This document shows, one piece after another, positions 54,814 to 62,425 of a stretch of DNA of 64,000 nucleotides; positions within the stretch are counted from its first letter, which is position 1, and each line of letters starts with the position of its first letter. The stretch is taken from positions 124,001 to 188,000 of the forward strand of contig NZ_JAHKPN010000052.1 in NCBI RefSeq assembly GCF_018860545.1, read 5' to 3'. The notes under the pieces were generated by a model that saw only the letters and a list, made by a program, of their open reading frames with translations, had not been told where the DNA came from and searched no databases. A program made the position numbers and the translations under genes. This DNA comes from Winogradskyella psychrotolerans (lineage in GTDB: Bacteria; Bacteroidota; Bacteroidia; Flavobacteriales; Flavobacteriaceae).

Positions 54814-57486
54814 TTAAGGCTTTAGCCAAATTACCGTTATACCCTTATCGCTTTCTCTTCCATCATCACGTACTGCTGTAACTTTAAAGGTTATTTGATT
54901 GAACTGTTTTACGTTTTCCGATTTATAAACATAATTGGCTCCCACCATTTCCGAGACCACCAACTCATAATCTGGTGCGTTTCCTACGGCACGATATACG
55001 TTATAAGATTTCGCATCTTTGCTCGTTTCCCACGAAAGCTTGATTTCGTTTTCGTTAGGGTTTGACTGAATTTTTAAATTTGAAGGTGCACTTACAGGAA
55101 CATATTCTGGAATGGCAGTAATCACATAAGTCTGCCCCTTTAATGTTTGCATACTGATTTGGTCATTCCCTTTGGTATTAAATTCAACTTTCTGACCATC
55201 CGAAGTTTTAATACTGGCTTTTGAGACATTGGGATACCTCAACTTCAACATGCCTCCTGATTTGGACAAGACTTCAAATGTATCAGCCTGACCATCGGAC
55301 CACTTGGCGGAAACTTCAAAATTTCCTCTTGCTAATAAACCTCTGTAACTACCATCTGACCATACTTTCGGCAACGCTGTTAAGGGTGCTATGACATAAT
55401 CTTGACTCTGCATAAGCATCTCGGCAACACCCGCTGTGGCTCCATAATTAGCATCGGCTTGAAATAATGGATCACCGCGATGATCGTTGAACAAATTATG
55501 CATATAGTTTTCACTCAATAATTCCTTGTAATATGAATACGCCTCTTCCCCATCGTGAACTCTTGCCCACATGGCTATGCGTTCGGCGCGTGCCCAACCT
55601 ATATTGGTTTTGTGGGAACGTTTTATTAAACTCACTTTAGCAGCATCGCGCCATGCTGGTGTTTTATCATTAATCAATTGCCCAGGATATAATCCTAATA
55701 ACATTGAGGTATGGCGATGGTTAGGATCTCCAATGTCGTCAAAGTATTCCTCTTGACGAAACTCTTTAATTTGTCCTGACTTCCCAATTTGAATAGGATC
55801 TAGTAACGGTAATTGTGACTCAAAAATTGATAATCGCGCATCGGAACGTCCCAAAATCTCAGCCGTCTTTAAGGTGTTGTGATGATTTTCATAAAACATT
55901 TGCTGATCGAAAGTTGTACCAACCGTATTTCGTAACTTTTGTTCTGGGCTTGAAGATGGCTCGGCCAACAAAACGCCGTCCACATTTTTTACAAATCGGG
56001 ATACAAAATTGGCCTGATCGTAAAGTATTGGATATATCTCTTCTGCTAACAACGTCTTATCTTGTGTAAAATCGAAATAGTCCCAAAACAGTAGGGAAAT
56101 CCAAGACCCTGTTCCGAAACCAGCAACAGGCGACTTTCCAGGAACCCTATATGGATTACTCCAAAATGGGCCTGACCAACCATTATCTCCATTAGGATCG
56201 AGTTCTGATTCGTTATATTCTTTGAGGTATTGTGTAGCATAGTCTCGTTGACGAGGTTCAAAAGCCTTAAAATAGTTGGCGTAAGACTCAAATAATTCAG
56301 ACAAATTGGTAGAGAATACCGGTGCATAAGCCATCTGTAAATTGGTATCGTGTAAGTATTGAGACGACCATGGTGGTCTTTCATAAACGTTCCAAATGCC
56401 TTGAAGATGTGGTGGTAATGTCCCTTTTCTGGAAGAGCAAATTAACATGTAACGTCCAAACTGGAAGGCGAGCTCTTCAAAATATAAACTCGAAGGTCCT
56501 TCTGGATAAGAATCAACCATTTCGTTGGTCGGAATCGTTGGTACCTCAGCTCCAAGGTTGAAATTTACACGGTCAAAAAGTTCCTTATAGTCAGCCTGAT
56601 GGTTTGCCAATAATTCCTCATAAGACTTTGCTGCCGCATTTTCCAAATAGTTGGAAACCTTGTTGTGAGGATCGGGAAATCCTTCTAACTTTTTAGAAGG
56701 ATCTTCAGTCAAAAAAACTTGTGGGTCGAACTGATAATTGGTACCGACCGCTATTAGAATTACGGCACTATCCGCATCTGAAACATTGATGGTACCATTT
56801 TTATTGGTTTTCATCTTACCACCTTTAGGAATCACCTTAAACTGTCCTTCAAATTTTATTTTGAAGTGATTCATAATTCCAGAAAGGGTAATTACATCTT
56901 CTTTTGCCGAAACCGAACCGGATTTTCCTTCGCCTATAAATGGGATTGTAGGACGTAAGGCAAATGATAATTTACCTTTTTTCGATGCAGACAAGCGGAT
57001 GGCCATAACCTTATCTGGATAACTTGTGAAATACTCCCTAGAATACTGCACCCCATCCTGCTCATATTCTACAAACGAGACTCCTTCGTTTAGGTTTAAT
57101 TCTCGTATATAACCTGTGGTCTTTTTGTGATTAAAATCAATATAAACCTCAGCAAAGTTATTAAGTCCTCTTCGTCGAAGTCCACGATCCCCGTCAGTAT
57201 CGTATAGGCTGTTCTCTGTAATCTGAATGCGTTCTTTTTCTATGCCTCCAAATAGGTTAACTCCCATATAGCCATTTCCCATTGGAATTGAACTATTAAT
57301 CCAACCTTTATTACTATCTGCGGCAGGCTCATTGTACCAAAGACTTAATGTTTTTGAAGGTTTACCTGAATTGACAGACGCTTCTTGAGCAGTAGTTTTG
57401 CATCCTGAGAAAAAGACAAGGCACAATAGTAAAAGCAAAGCATTTGATTTTATCATTTTTGTAAGTTTTATAACTAAATTATTCAA
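54814..57486 (-). CDS. GH95-family alpha-L-fucosidase/galactosidase-like enzyme with Fn3 tail
   Basis: 890-residue lipoprotein (SGC, Cys29). N-terminal beta-sandwich (NEPAADSNKGW, GNGYMGVNLFGG), linker, then an alpha/alpha-toroid. Catalytic Glu515 (SSSPEQK) and Asp678 (FQADANYGA) are both present. The canonical N-x-N-LQMNYW catalytic-Asn motif reads DTNLQMAYA (380-388): the first Asn is Asp380, Asn382 is kept, and the following NYW is changed to AYA. GH95 normally inverts alpha-1,2-fucosides or galactosides. The variation may alter activity or subsite preference. Residues about 800-890 are a fibronectin type III domain. Next to GH29 (14 bp) and the GH29-like gene (35 bp). Confidence 0.88.
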   Translation of the reverse strand: MNNLVIKLTKMIKSNALLLLLCLVFFSGCKTTAQEASVNSGKPSKTLSLWYNEPAADSNKGWINSSIPMGNGYMGVNLFGGIEKERIQITENSLYDTDGDRGLRRRGLNNFAEVYIDFNHKKTTGYIRELNLNEGVSFVEYEQDGVQYSREYFTSYPDKVMAIRLSASKKGKLSFALRPTIPFIGEGKSGSVSAKEDVITLSGIMNHFKIKFEGQFKVIPKGGKMKTNKNGTINVSDADSAVILIAVGTNYQFDPQVFLTEDPSKKLEGFPDPHNKVSNYLENAAAKSYEELLANHQADYKELFDRVNFNLGAEVPTIPTNEMVDSYPEGPSSLYFEELAFQFGRYMLICSSRKGTLPPHLQGIWNVYERPPWSSQYLHDTNLQMAYAPVFSTNLSELFESYANYFKAFEPRQRDYATQYLKEYNESELDPNGDNGWSGPFWSNPYRVPGKSPVAGFGTGSWISLLFWDYFDFTQDKTLLAEEIYPILYDQANFVSRFVKNVDGVLLAEPSSSPEQKLRNTVGTTFDQQMFYENHHNTLKTAEILGRSDARLSIFESQLPLLDPIQIGKSGQIKEFRQEEYFDDIGDPNHRHTSMLLGLYPGQLINDKTPAWRDAAKVSLIKRSHKTNIGWARAERIAMWARVHDGEEAYSYYKELLSENYMHNLFNDHRGDPLFQADANYGATAGVAEMLMQSQDYVIAPLTALPKVWSDGSYRGLLARGNFEVSAKWSDGQADTFEVLSKSGGMLKLRYPNVSKASIKTSDGQKVEFNTKGNDQISMQTLKGQTYVITAIPEYVPVSAPSNLKIQSNPNENEIKLSWETSKDAKSYNVYRAVGNAPDYELVVSEMVGANYVYKSENVKQFNQITFKVTAVRDDGRESDKGITVIWLKP

Positions 57487-57521
57487 TTGGTTGTTTTATT
57501 AATTTTCAGATCATCGTAAGT

Positions 57522-59084
57522 TCAATATCCTTTTACAGCTTTTCTTACCTGTTTCATAATTTCAATACATTCCGGATTAAAAAACGGGTGGTCGGTTGTG
57601 ACATCTGGTGTCATGGCCAAATTGATTGTAATGGGCATATTGGCTTTATCTGCTGCTTTAAAGATTTCTATGTATTTCTTAGCCGAAAATTTAGGCTTTT
57701 GGGTAAATTTCCCATTGCCTGTTCGGCTAGACCAACCGTCCATATACAACCAACTTGCTGGATATTGACCTTCCAATTGCCCTCCTTCTTCAAACAAAAA
57801 TGCAGGTAAAATTTCGGGTACACGTCCAGATCCATCAGACACGACCAAATCGCTAAACGGTGATAAGTTTGGAAATAAATTTTGACTAAAACCTATTGGC
57901 GCATTTGGGTTACCTGCTTTTATAGCTTTCGCCAATTTTTCCCAAGGTGGATCTAACTGATACATTTTCCAACCACCATCATCTATATAACCTGCAGTCG
58001 TTGCTAAATCTTCTCCATATCGAAGACTTACTTCTCGTAAATGTGCTTCTAAAAAATTGAAATAACCTGTTGGGTCTGGCGTTTTTCCATTACCATAAGT
58101 GTTGCCATACAAATCCTCCATACCACTATTGGGATTGTAATACAGCATCAAACGAATATTATGTTTTGCCAAACCATCAATGAGTTCCCTGATTAAATCC
58201 CGTTCAGAAGTAAAACCAGGTTTTAAGGCATCTATCGTTTTGCTTGGGCCTGGCCAGTGCTGTGTACCATGGGCACAAGTAAACGTGACCCAAGATGCAC
58301 CGGTTTCCACCACTTTTTCAACAAAGGCCTCTACATTGAAAGCATTGACTAATTTCTGATATTGTTCTCCAAGTTTTGGTCCGCCGTTAAATGGCACTGA
58401 ACCTGAAGAGAAATGCACAAATAACCCGTATTTTCCATCGACCATCCATTGTACATCCGCTTTCATTTCCTCGGCACGCTCTTTTATCGCTACAAGCGCT
58501 TCTTGACGTACCAATTCAATAGACCAAAAAGCAAAAGGATTGGGTTTTATGTTGGCATTCGCTTGGATTTCTGCATTAACAGCTTTCTGTTTTTCCTTTC
58601 CAAAGGTTACCAGACGAAAACTGATGGTATTCCCCCCCTTTTTAAGCTTTAAGCGTTGTTTTAAATACTGTCTTTGAACTATGGGTCTTGTATCCCAATT
58701 TTTGACATTCGCTTTTTCAATTATAGTAGACCCTTCGGAAGTCACTTCAAAAGTTGATTTTGAAAGAATGTCGTTGCTCCCTGTATATAAAAGTGCCACG
58801 GTATATTCTGCTTCGTAAGGGGCTTCGACCTCCCAAGTCATTACATCATCTTTAGTCAGAAATCCACGAATAAAAGCGTTGTTAACCACTGTAGGTGTTG
58901 GACGTTCAAGATGATTAAGATTCCCCGTTAATTTCGCTCTAAACCCCATAATTGTGGTAATATCATCTGGTCTGAGTTGCCAAGTTGTCGGCGCCCAATA
59001 AGGATGCGTCACATTTTCTTGAGCACTTGTTACTTCAGGAATAAAAGCTAAAACAATCATTACTATAATGATACTATTTTTCAT
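57522..59084 (-). CDS. Divergent GH29-like glycosidase with N-terminal beta domain
   Basis: About 520 residues from the ATG at 59084. Earlier starts at 59096 (ATG) and 59123 (GTG) exist, but only the 59084 start begins directly with a standard signal peptide (MKNSIIIVMIVLAF). Residues about 30-170 are a carbohydrate-binding-like beta domain. The C-terminal barrel contains KYGLFVHFSSGS, like GH29 FGMFIHFG, and YYNPNSGMEDL like YYSxxDW. The GH29 HHDGF segment is replaced by CAHGTQHW, and the nucleophile strand appears as GYIDDGGW. I infer a distant GH29/clan member of unknown activity. It sits between GH95 and the beta-propeller gene. Confidence 0.65.
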   Translation of the reverse strand: MKNSIIIVMIVLAFIPEVTSAQENVTHPYWAPTTWQLRPDDITTIMGFRAKLTGNLNHLERPTPTVVNNAFIRGFLTKDDVMTWEVEAPYEAEYTVALLYTGSNDILSKSTFEVTSEGSTIIEKANVKNWDTRPIVQRQYLKQRLKLKKGGNTISFRLVTFGKEKQKAVNAEIQANANIKPNPFAFWSIELVRQEALVAIKERAEEMKADVQWMVDGKYGLFVHFSSGSVPFNGGPKLGEQYQKLVNAFNVEAFVEKVVETGASWVTFTCAHGTQHWPGPSKTIDALKPGFTSERDLIRELIDGLAKHNIRLMLYYNPNSGMEDLYGNTYGNGKTPDPTGYFNFLEAHLREVSLRYGEDLATTAGYIDDGGWKMYQLDPPWEKLAKAIKAGNPNAPIGFSQNLFPNLSPFSDLVVSDGSGRVPEILPAFLFEEGGQLEGQYPASWLYMDGWSSRTGNGKFTQKPKFSAKKYIEIFKAADKANMPITINLAMTPDVTTDHPFFNPECIEIMKQVRKAVKGY

Positions 59085-59123
59085 TTCGATATACATTTGA
59101 ATTGGTTCATACGTTTTAAACAC

Positions 59124-60155
59124 CTATTTCCAATTTTCAATTTTTAGAATATAACCAGCTGTTGGGTCTTCATCATGACAAGCCAAAAATAGATATTCCG
59201 GTGCTCCGTTTTTCCATAAAATATTAGGACGCTCGCTCCTTGCTAATTCTTGATTAAAATAATAATGGTTGGTCTGGTAACCAATTTCGGGTCTTTCCCA
59301 ATTGATGCCATCATTCGATTTATAGATGAGTCCGGGTCGCTTACCACCAAGTTGCTTTTTATCAAGTGATTTTGGATGCCCTTCTAAGGCACTCTTAACA
59401 TCCATACGATCTTCAACAATCAAATAATACATTCCTTTGTAATAAAAAGCGTAAGGATCTTCGATATCTATACCCAAATCGGCATAAGATATGAGAGGGT
59501 TTTTTTTGTAATTTTCATAAGGCCCTTCAATATGGGCACTTATAGCCATAGAAATTTCGCGATACTGTTGAGGGCTGTTCTTATCTGTGACCGATTTATA
59601 ATAAATTCTATATTTTCCATCTTCATCTACCAAAAACGTAGGATTAGACGCGTGAATAATAGATGCTCCATCCATAACACCAGAAGCTTTAATTATTGGA
59701 TTGTATTTACTTTCTACCCATGGTTCATCTAAAGATTTTGTTGTTGCGATACCAATCTGTTGTTCGATTCTTGGTGTTGTTCTTTCCTTAATTAGATATA
59801 CCATAACATAGCGGTCTCCAACTTTGGATACTTGTGGGTTATGATATGTGACAGACTTACTTGAAAACGTAGTGTCAATAAAAGTATAAGGACCTTCTGG
59901 TTGATCTGCGGTAAAATGCACTATTTTACTGTCTTTTATCCAACGACCACTATTAGGAATGGTAGACATAAACACATGCAATTTCTCATTTTCATCATAA
60001 ATGGGAGCCATTCCCCAGTTCCACCACCCCTCTTCTGCAGGAAGAATAAATTTTTCAGGAACGAGCGATTTACTAAAGGAAGATTCTTTAATTGTTAAAT
60101 CTTGCTTACATGAAAATAGCATTAGTATGGTGACTGAAAATATTATTTTATGCAT
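59124..60155 (-). CDS. Five-bladed beta-propeller glycosidase-like lipoprotein (GH43-clan type)
   Basis: 343-residue lipoprotein (LFSC, Cys16). Repeated blade motifs MAPIYDENEKLHVFMS, SNPTFLVDEDGKYRIYYKS, DIEDPYAFYYKGMYYLIVED and RPNILWKNGAPEYLF give a five-bladed propeller of the GH43/GH32/GH117-like superfamily. Likely exo-acting on the locus substrate. The exact family is not identifiable by eye. First gene of the long unit downstream of the 410-bp gap, with the GH29-like gene following directly. Confidence 0.7.
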   Translation of the reverse strand: MHKIIFSVTILMLFSCKQDLTIKESSFSKSLVPEKFILPAEEGWWNWGMAPIYDENEKLHVFMSTIPNSGRWIKDSKIVHFTADQPEGPYTFIDTTFSSKSVTYHNPQVSKVGDRYVMVYLIKERTTPRIEQQIGIATTKSLDEPWVESKYNPIIKASGVMDGASIIHASNPTFLVDEDGKYRIYYKSVTDKNSPQQYREISMAISAHIEGPYENYKKNPLISYADLGIDIEDPYAFYYKGMYYLIVEDRMDVKSALEGHPKSLDKKQLGGKRPGLIYKSNDGINWERPEIGYQTNHYYFNQELARSERPNILWKNGAPEYLFLACHDEDPTAGYILKIENWK

Positions 60156-60191
60156 GTTTTTGTTTACTTATTATTTTACATTATTGTCCAG

Positions 60192-60258
60192 TAAAAGACT
60201 TAAGACCGCTGCGCTTCTAGAATCAAGAACATAGACTAAACTCTAACTAGCTGAGAAA
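60192..60258 (-). repeat. Dispersed intergenic repeat, copy 2 (67 bp, inverted)
   Basis: Reverse complement closely matches 37044-37110. Its plus-strand reading begins TAAAAGACTTAAGACCGCTG and ends ATAGACTAAACTCTAACTAG plus CTGAGAAA. Lies just upstream of the beta-propeller gene start (60155). Confidence 0.65.
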
Positions 60259-60454
60259 TAGAATGAAAATCATTTTATCTTTTTTTCAATTCATTTCCAC
60301 ATATCAAGGTGTCATATTTTCAAAACTCTTGAAAACTAGACAATACTGATACTTAATGTGAACTCAACATATTTTAAGTCAGTTCGATGTCATATATTTT
60401 GATTTTCAACTTAAAACCCAATATTCTTGGTATTTGTTACCATCTCTACAAAAG

Positions 60455-60487
60455 TGGTTTCGACTGCGCTCAACCAGTCAGTCGTGG
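60455..60487 (+). repeat. Short palindrome-bearing intergenic element
   Basis: The core GGTTTCGACTGCGCTCAACC is a string I recall as recurrent in flavobacterial intergenic DNA. CGACTG (60461-60466) and CAGTCG (60479-60484) form inverted arms around a 12-nt loop. Could be a fragment of a miniature element. Confidence 0.45.
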
Positions 60488-60565
60488 CCAAAATATTGAT
60501 GTTTGGTTATTTATATCTTTAGTTAAATTGATTCACATCATTTTATTTTTTTTTAATCTACCAAA

Positions 60566-62425
60566 TTAATTTTGAGTTGGAACCAACTCTAATCCCTTAA
60601 ATTTATAGCTTCCTTTTGTTGCTTTTGAAGCCGGTATTTTAGGATACACCGTTAATTTATGTACTCCTGCGTCATCAATTGTTATACTGCCTTCTTGTTG
60701 CTTTTTAGTCAATTCGCCGATCTCACCTTTCGCATTTAGATCTAACGAGTCATTGGCGGTTTTCAGAGTATAAATAAAACCATCATTTCCAGAATCTTCA
60801 CTTATGACTTTAAATGTTCCGGGTTGTTTCACGTTTACTGTCCAGATTAAACCTTGTTTTGTGTTTTCTCCCCAACGGTGTGTGACTTGTTCTTCATAAT
60901 CATAACTAATTCGTCTTATGGCGAATTCAGATTTTGAAACTGGTAATTTTATCGTTCCGTCATCTTCTTGTTGAAGGGTTTCATCAATAACTTTGGCTTC
61001 TTCGTCTTCTATTTTGAGAACCACGACAGTTACCCTTGGTTGTTTTAGTTCATTGGGAATTGTAACCGTAAGTTTTTCATTTTCCTGATTAAACTTTAAA
61101 GCTGTTTTTGAGGTATCTGCTAAGACATAAGCCTTATTCACTTTTGATAAGATTCCTGTGAGCTGCACTTGATTGTCTTCGATATCTTTCAAATGTAAAT
61201 ACACTTTTCCGGGTTTACTTGTGATGGCATAAGGAGGAAAGGTCAAAGGACTCGGGTCTGCACCGTAAATAGCTTCCCCATTTACTTTCAGCCATTCTCC
61301 AATGGCACTGATACTATTTACCTGTGATTCTGGAATGGTTCCGTCTGGTCGTGGTGCCACATTTAAAAGATACACACCGCCATTTCCGATGATTCTACAA
61401 AGACTATAAATAAAATCTGAATAATCTTCGGAACGATCTAGTTCTGCACCACGCGATGTATAACCCCATCCATGTTTTGTTACCGACTCATGGGTTTGCC
61501 ATGGCACTTTTAAATCTGAAAGCCAAGTTGCTTTACTCACGCTTGGTGTTGTACCGTTATCAATGGATACATCAAAATGTCCGTAACCATTTCCTAGTCG
61601 TGCATTGACCAATGCGCCTGGTTGATTTTCCTTCACCGTATCCATCATCAATTGACTTTGTTGGTCGGTAATTTGGAAAGGTGTATCGAACCAAACCATA
61701 AAAATATCGTCATAATTGGTTGTCAATTCCTTTATTTGCATCACAGCCTTTTCTTGGAAATAGGCATCAAATTCGTCGGCTGGTTTTATAACACTTCCAA
61801 AATCCCAATCATTACCAGCTCCACCTTTTTCATGCCAGTCTTGATCTTGCGAATAATAAAAGCCCAACTTCATGTCTCTATCTTTACATTCCTCGGCTAG
61901 CTCTTTTAAAATATCACGGTTAAATCCTGCAAAATCATGTAAGTTATAAGGGTGCTTGGATTTATACATGGCGAATCCATCGTGATGTTTGGCTGTAAGG
62001 ACAATAAATTTCATCCCTGCATTTTCAGCGATATCCACCCATTCTTTTGCATTAAATTTTTCAGGCTTAAATTTACCGGCTGCTTCTTTTTCATAATCGG
62101 CTACAGGAATAAAGCTCCGTCTCATAATCCATTCTGCCGCCCCTTTTTTGCCGTTCCATTCCCCTGCGAGTTGCGCGTAAGGTCCGAAATGAACAAATAA
62201 TCCAAACTTATCTTCATACAACTGCTTCATATTTTCCCTGATTTCGGGTGTGTATTCAGACATTTTTGTTTTTCCGAAGTCAACGTCTCCTAATGTTTCG
62301 GTAACAAAATCTACTGATGAATTTTCTATCTCTTTATTTGTTTTTTCTTTACAACTGAGATGGAAAAGGCATAAGGCCGCAATCACTACTAATTTGTATC
62401 TAGGATATATTTTCTTTTTGATCAT
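60566..62425 (-). CDS. GH29 alpha-L-fucosidase with C-terminal beta domain, lipoprotein
   Basis: 619-residue exo-fucosidase. Lipoprotein Cys25 (HLSC). FGLFVHFGPYA (74-84), [11 protein letters not shown] (146-156), YYSQDQDW, nucleophile Asp247 in MVWFDTPFQ, GGVYLLNVAP. Residues about 490-619 form the extra beta domain with NVKQPGTFKVI. The start overlaps the stop of the sulfatase gene upstream in a 4-bp ATGA, so a sulfatase and a fucosidase are translated together. The sequence ends before the 410-bp gap. Confidence 0.93.
   Translation of the reverse strand: MIKKKIYPRYKLVVIAALCLFHLSCKEKTNKEIENSSVDFVTETLGDVDFGKTKMSEYTPEIRENMKQLYEDKFGLFVHFGPYAQLAGEWNGKKGAAEWIMRRSFIPVADYEKEAAGKFKPEKFNAKEWVDIAENAGMKFIVLTAKHHDGFAMYKSKHPYNLHDFAGFNRDILKELAEECKDRDMKLGFYYSQDQDWHEKGGAGNDWDFGSVIKPADEFDAYFQEKAVMQIKELTTNYDDIFMVWFDTPFQITDQQSQLMMDTVKENQPGALVNARLGNGYGHFDVSIDNGTTPSVSKATWLSDLKVPWQTHESVTKHGWGYTSRGAELDRSEDYSDFIYSLCRIIGNGGVYLLNVAPRPDGTIPESQVNSISAIGEWLKVNGEAIYGADPSPLTFPPYAITSKPGKVYLHLKDIEDNQVQLTGILSKVNKAYVLADTSKTALKFNQENEKLTVTIPNELKQPRVTVVVLKIEDEEAKVIDETLQQEDDGTIKLPVSKSEFAIRRISYDYEEQVTHRWGENTKQGLIWTVNVKQPGTFKVISEDSGNDGFIYTLKTANDSLDLNAKGEIGELTKKQQEGSITIDDAGVHKLTVYPKIPASKATKGSYKFKGLELVPTQN

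Larger units (their letters stand above)
60156..60565. other. 410-bp intergenic region with two repeat elements
   Basis: No gene seen. Contains the inverted second copy of the dispersed repeat (60192-60258) and a short element with a GGTTTCGACTGCGCTCAACC core (60455-60487). It separates the GH29/sulfatase pair upstream from the beta-propeller-led unit downstream, so the promoter of the latter should lie here. No confident promoter was found by eye. Confidence 0.6.
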
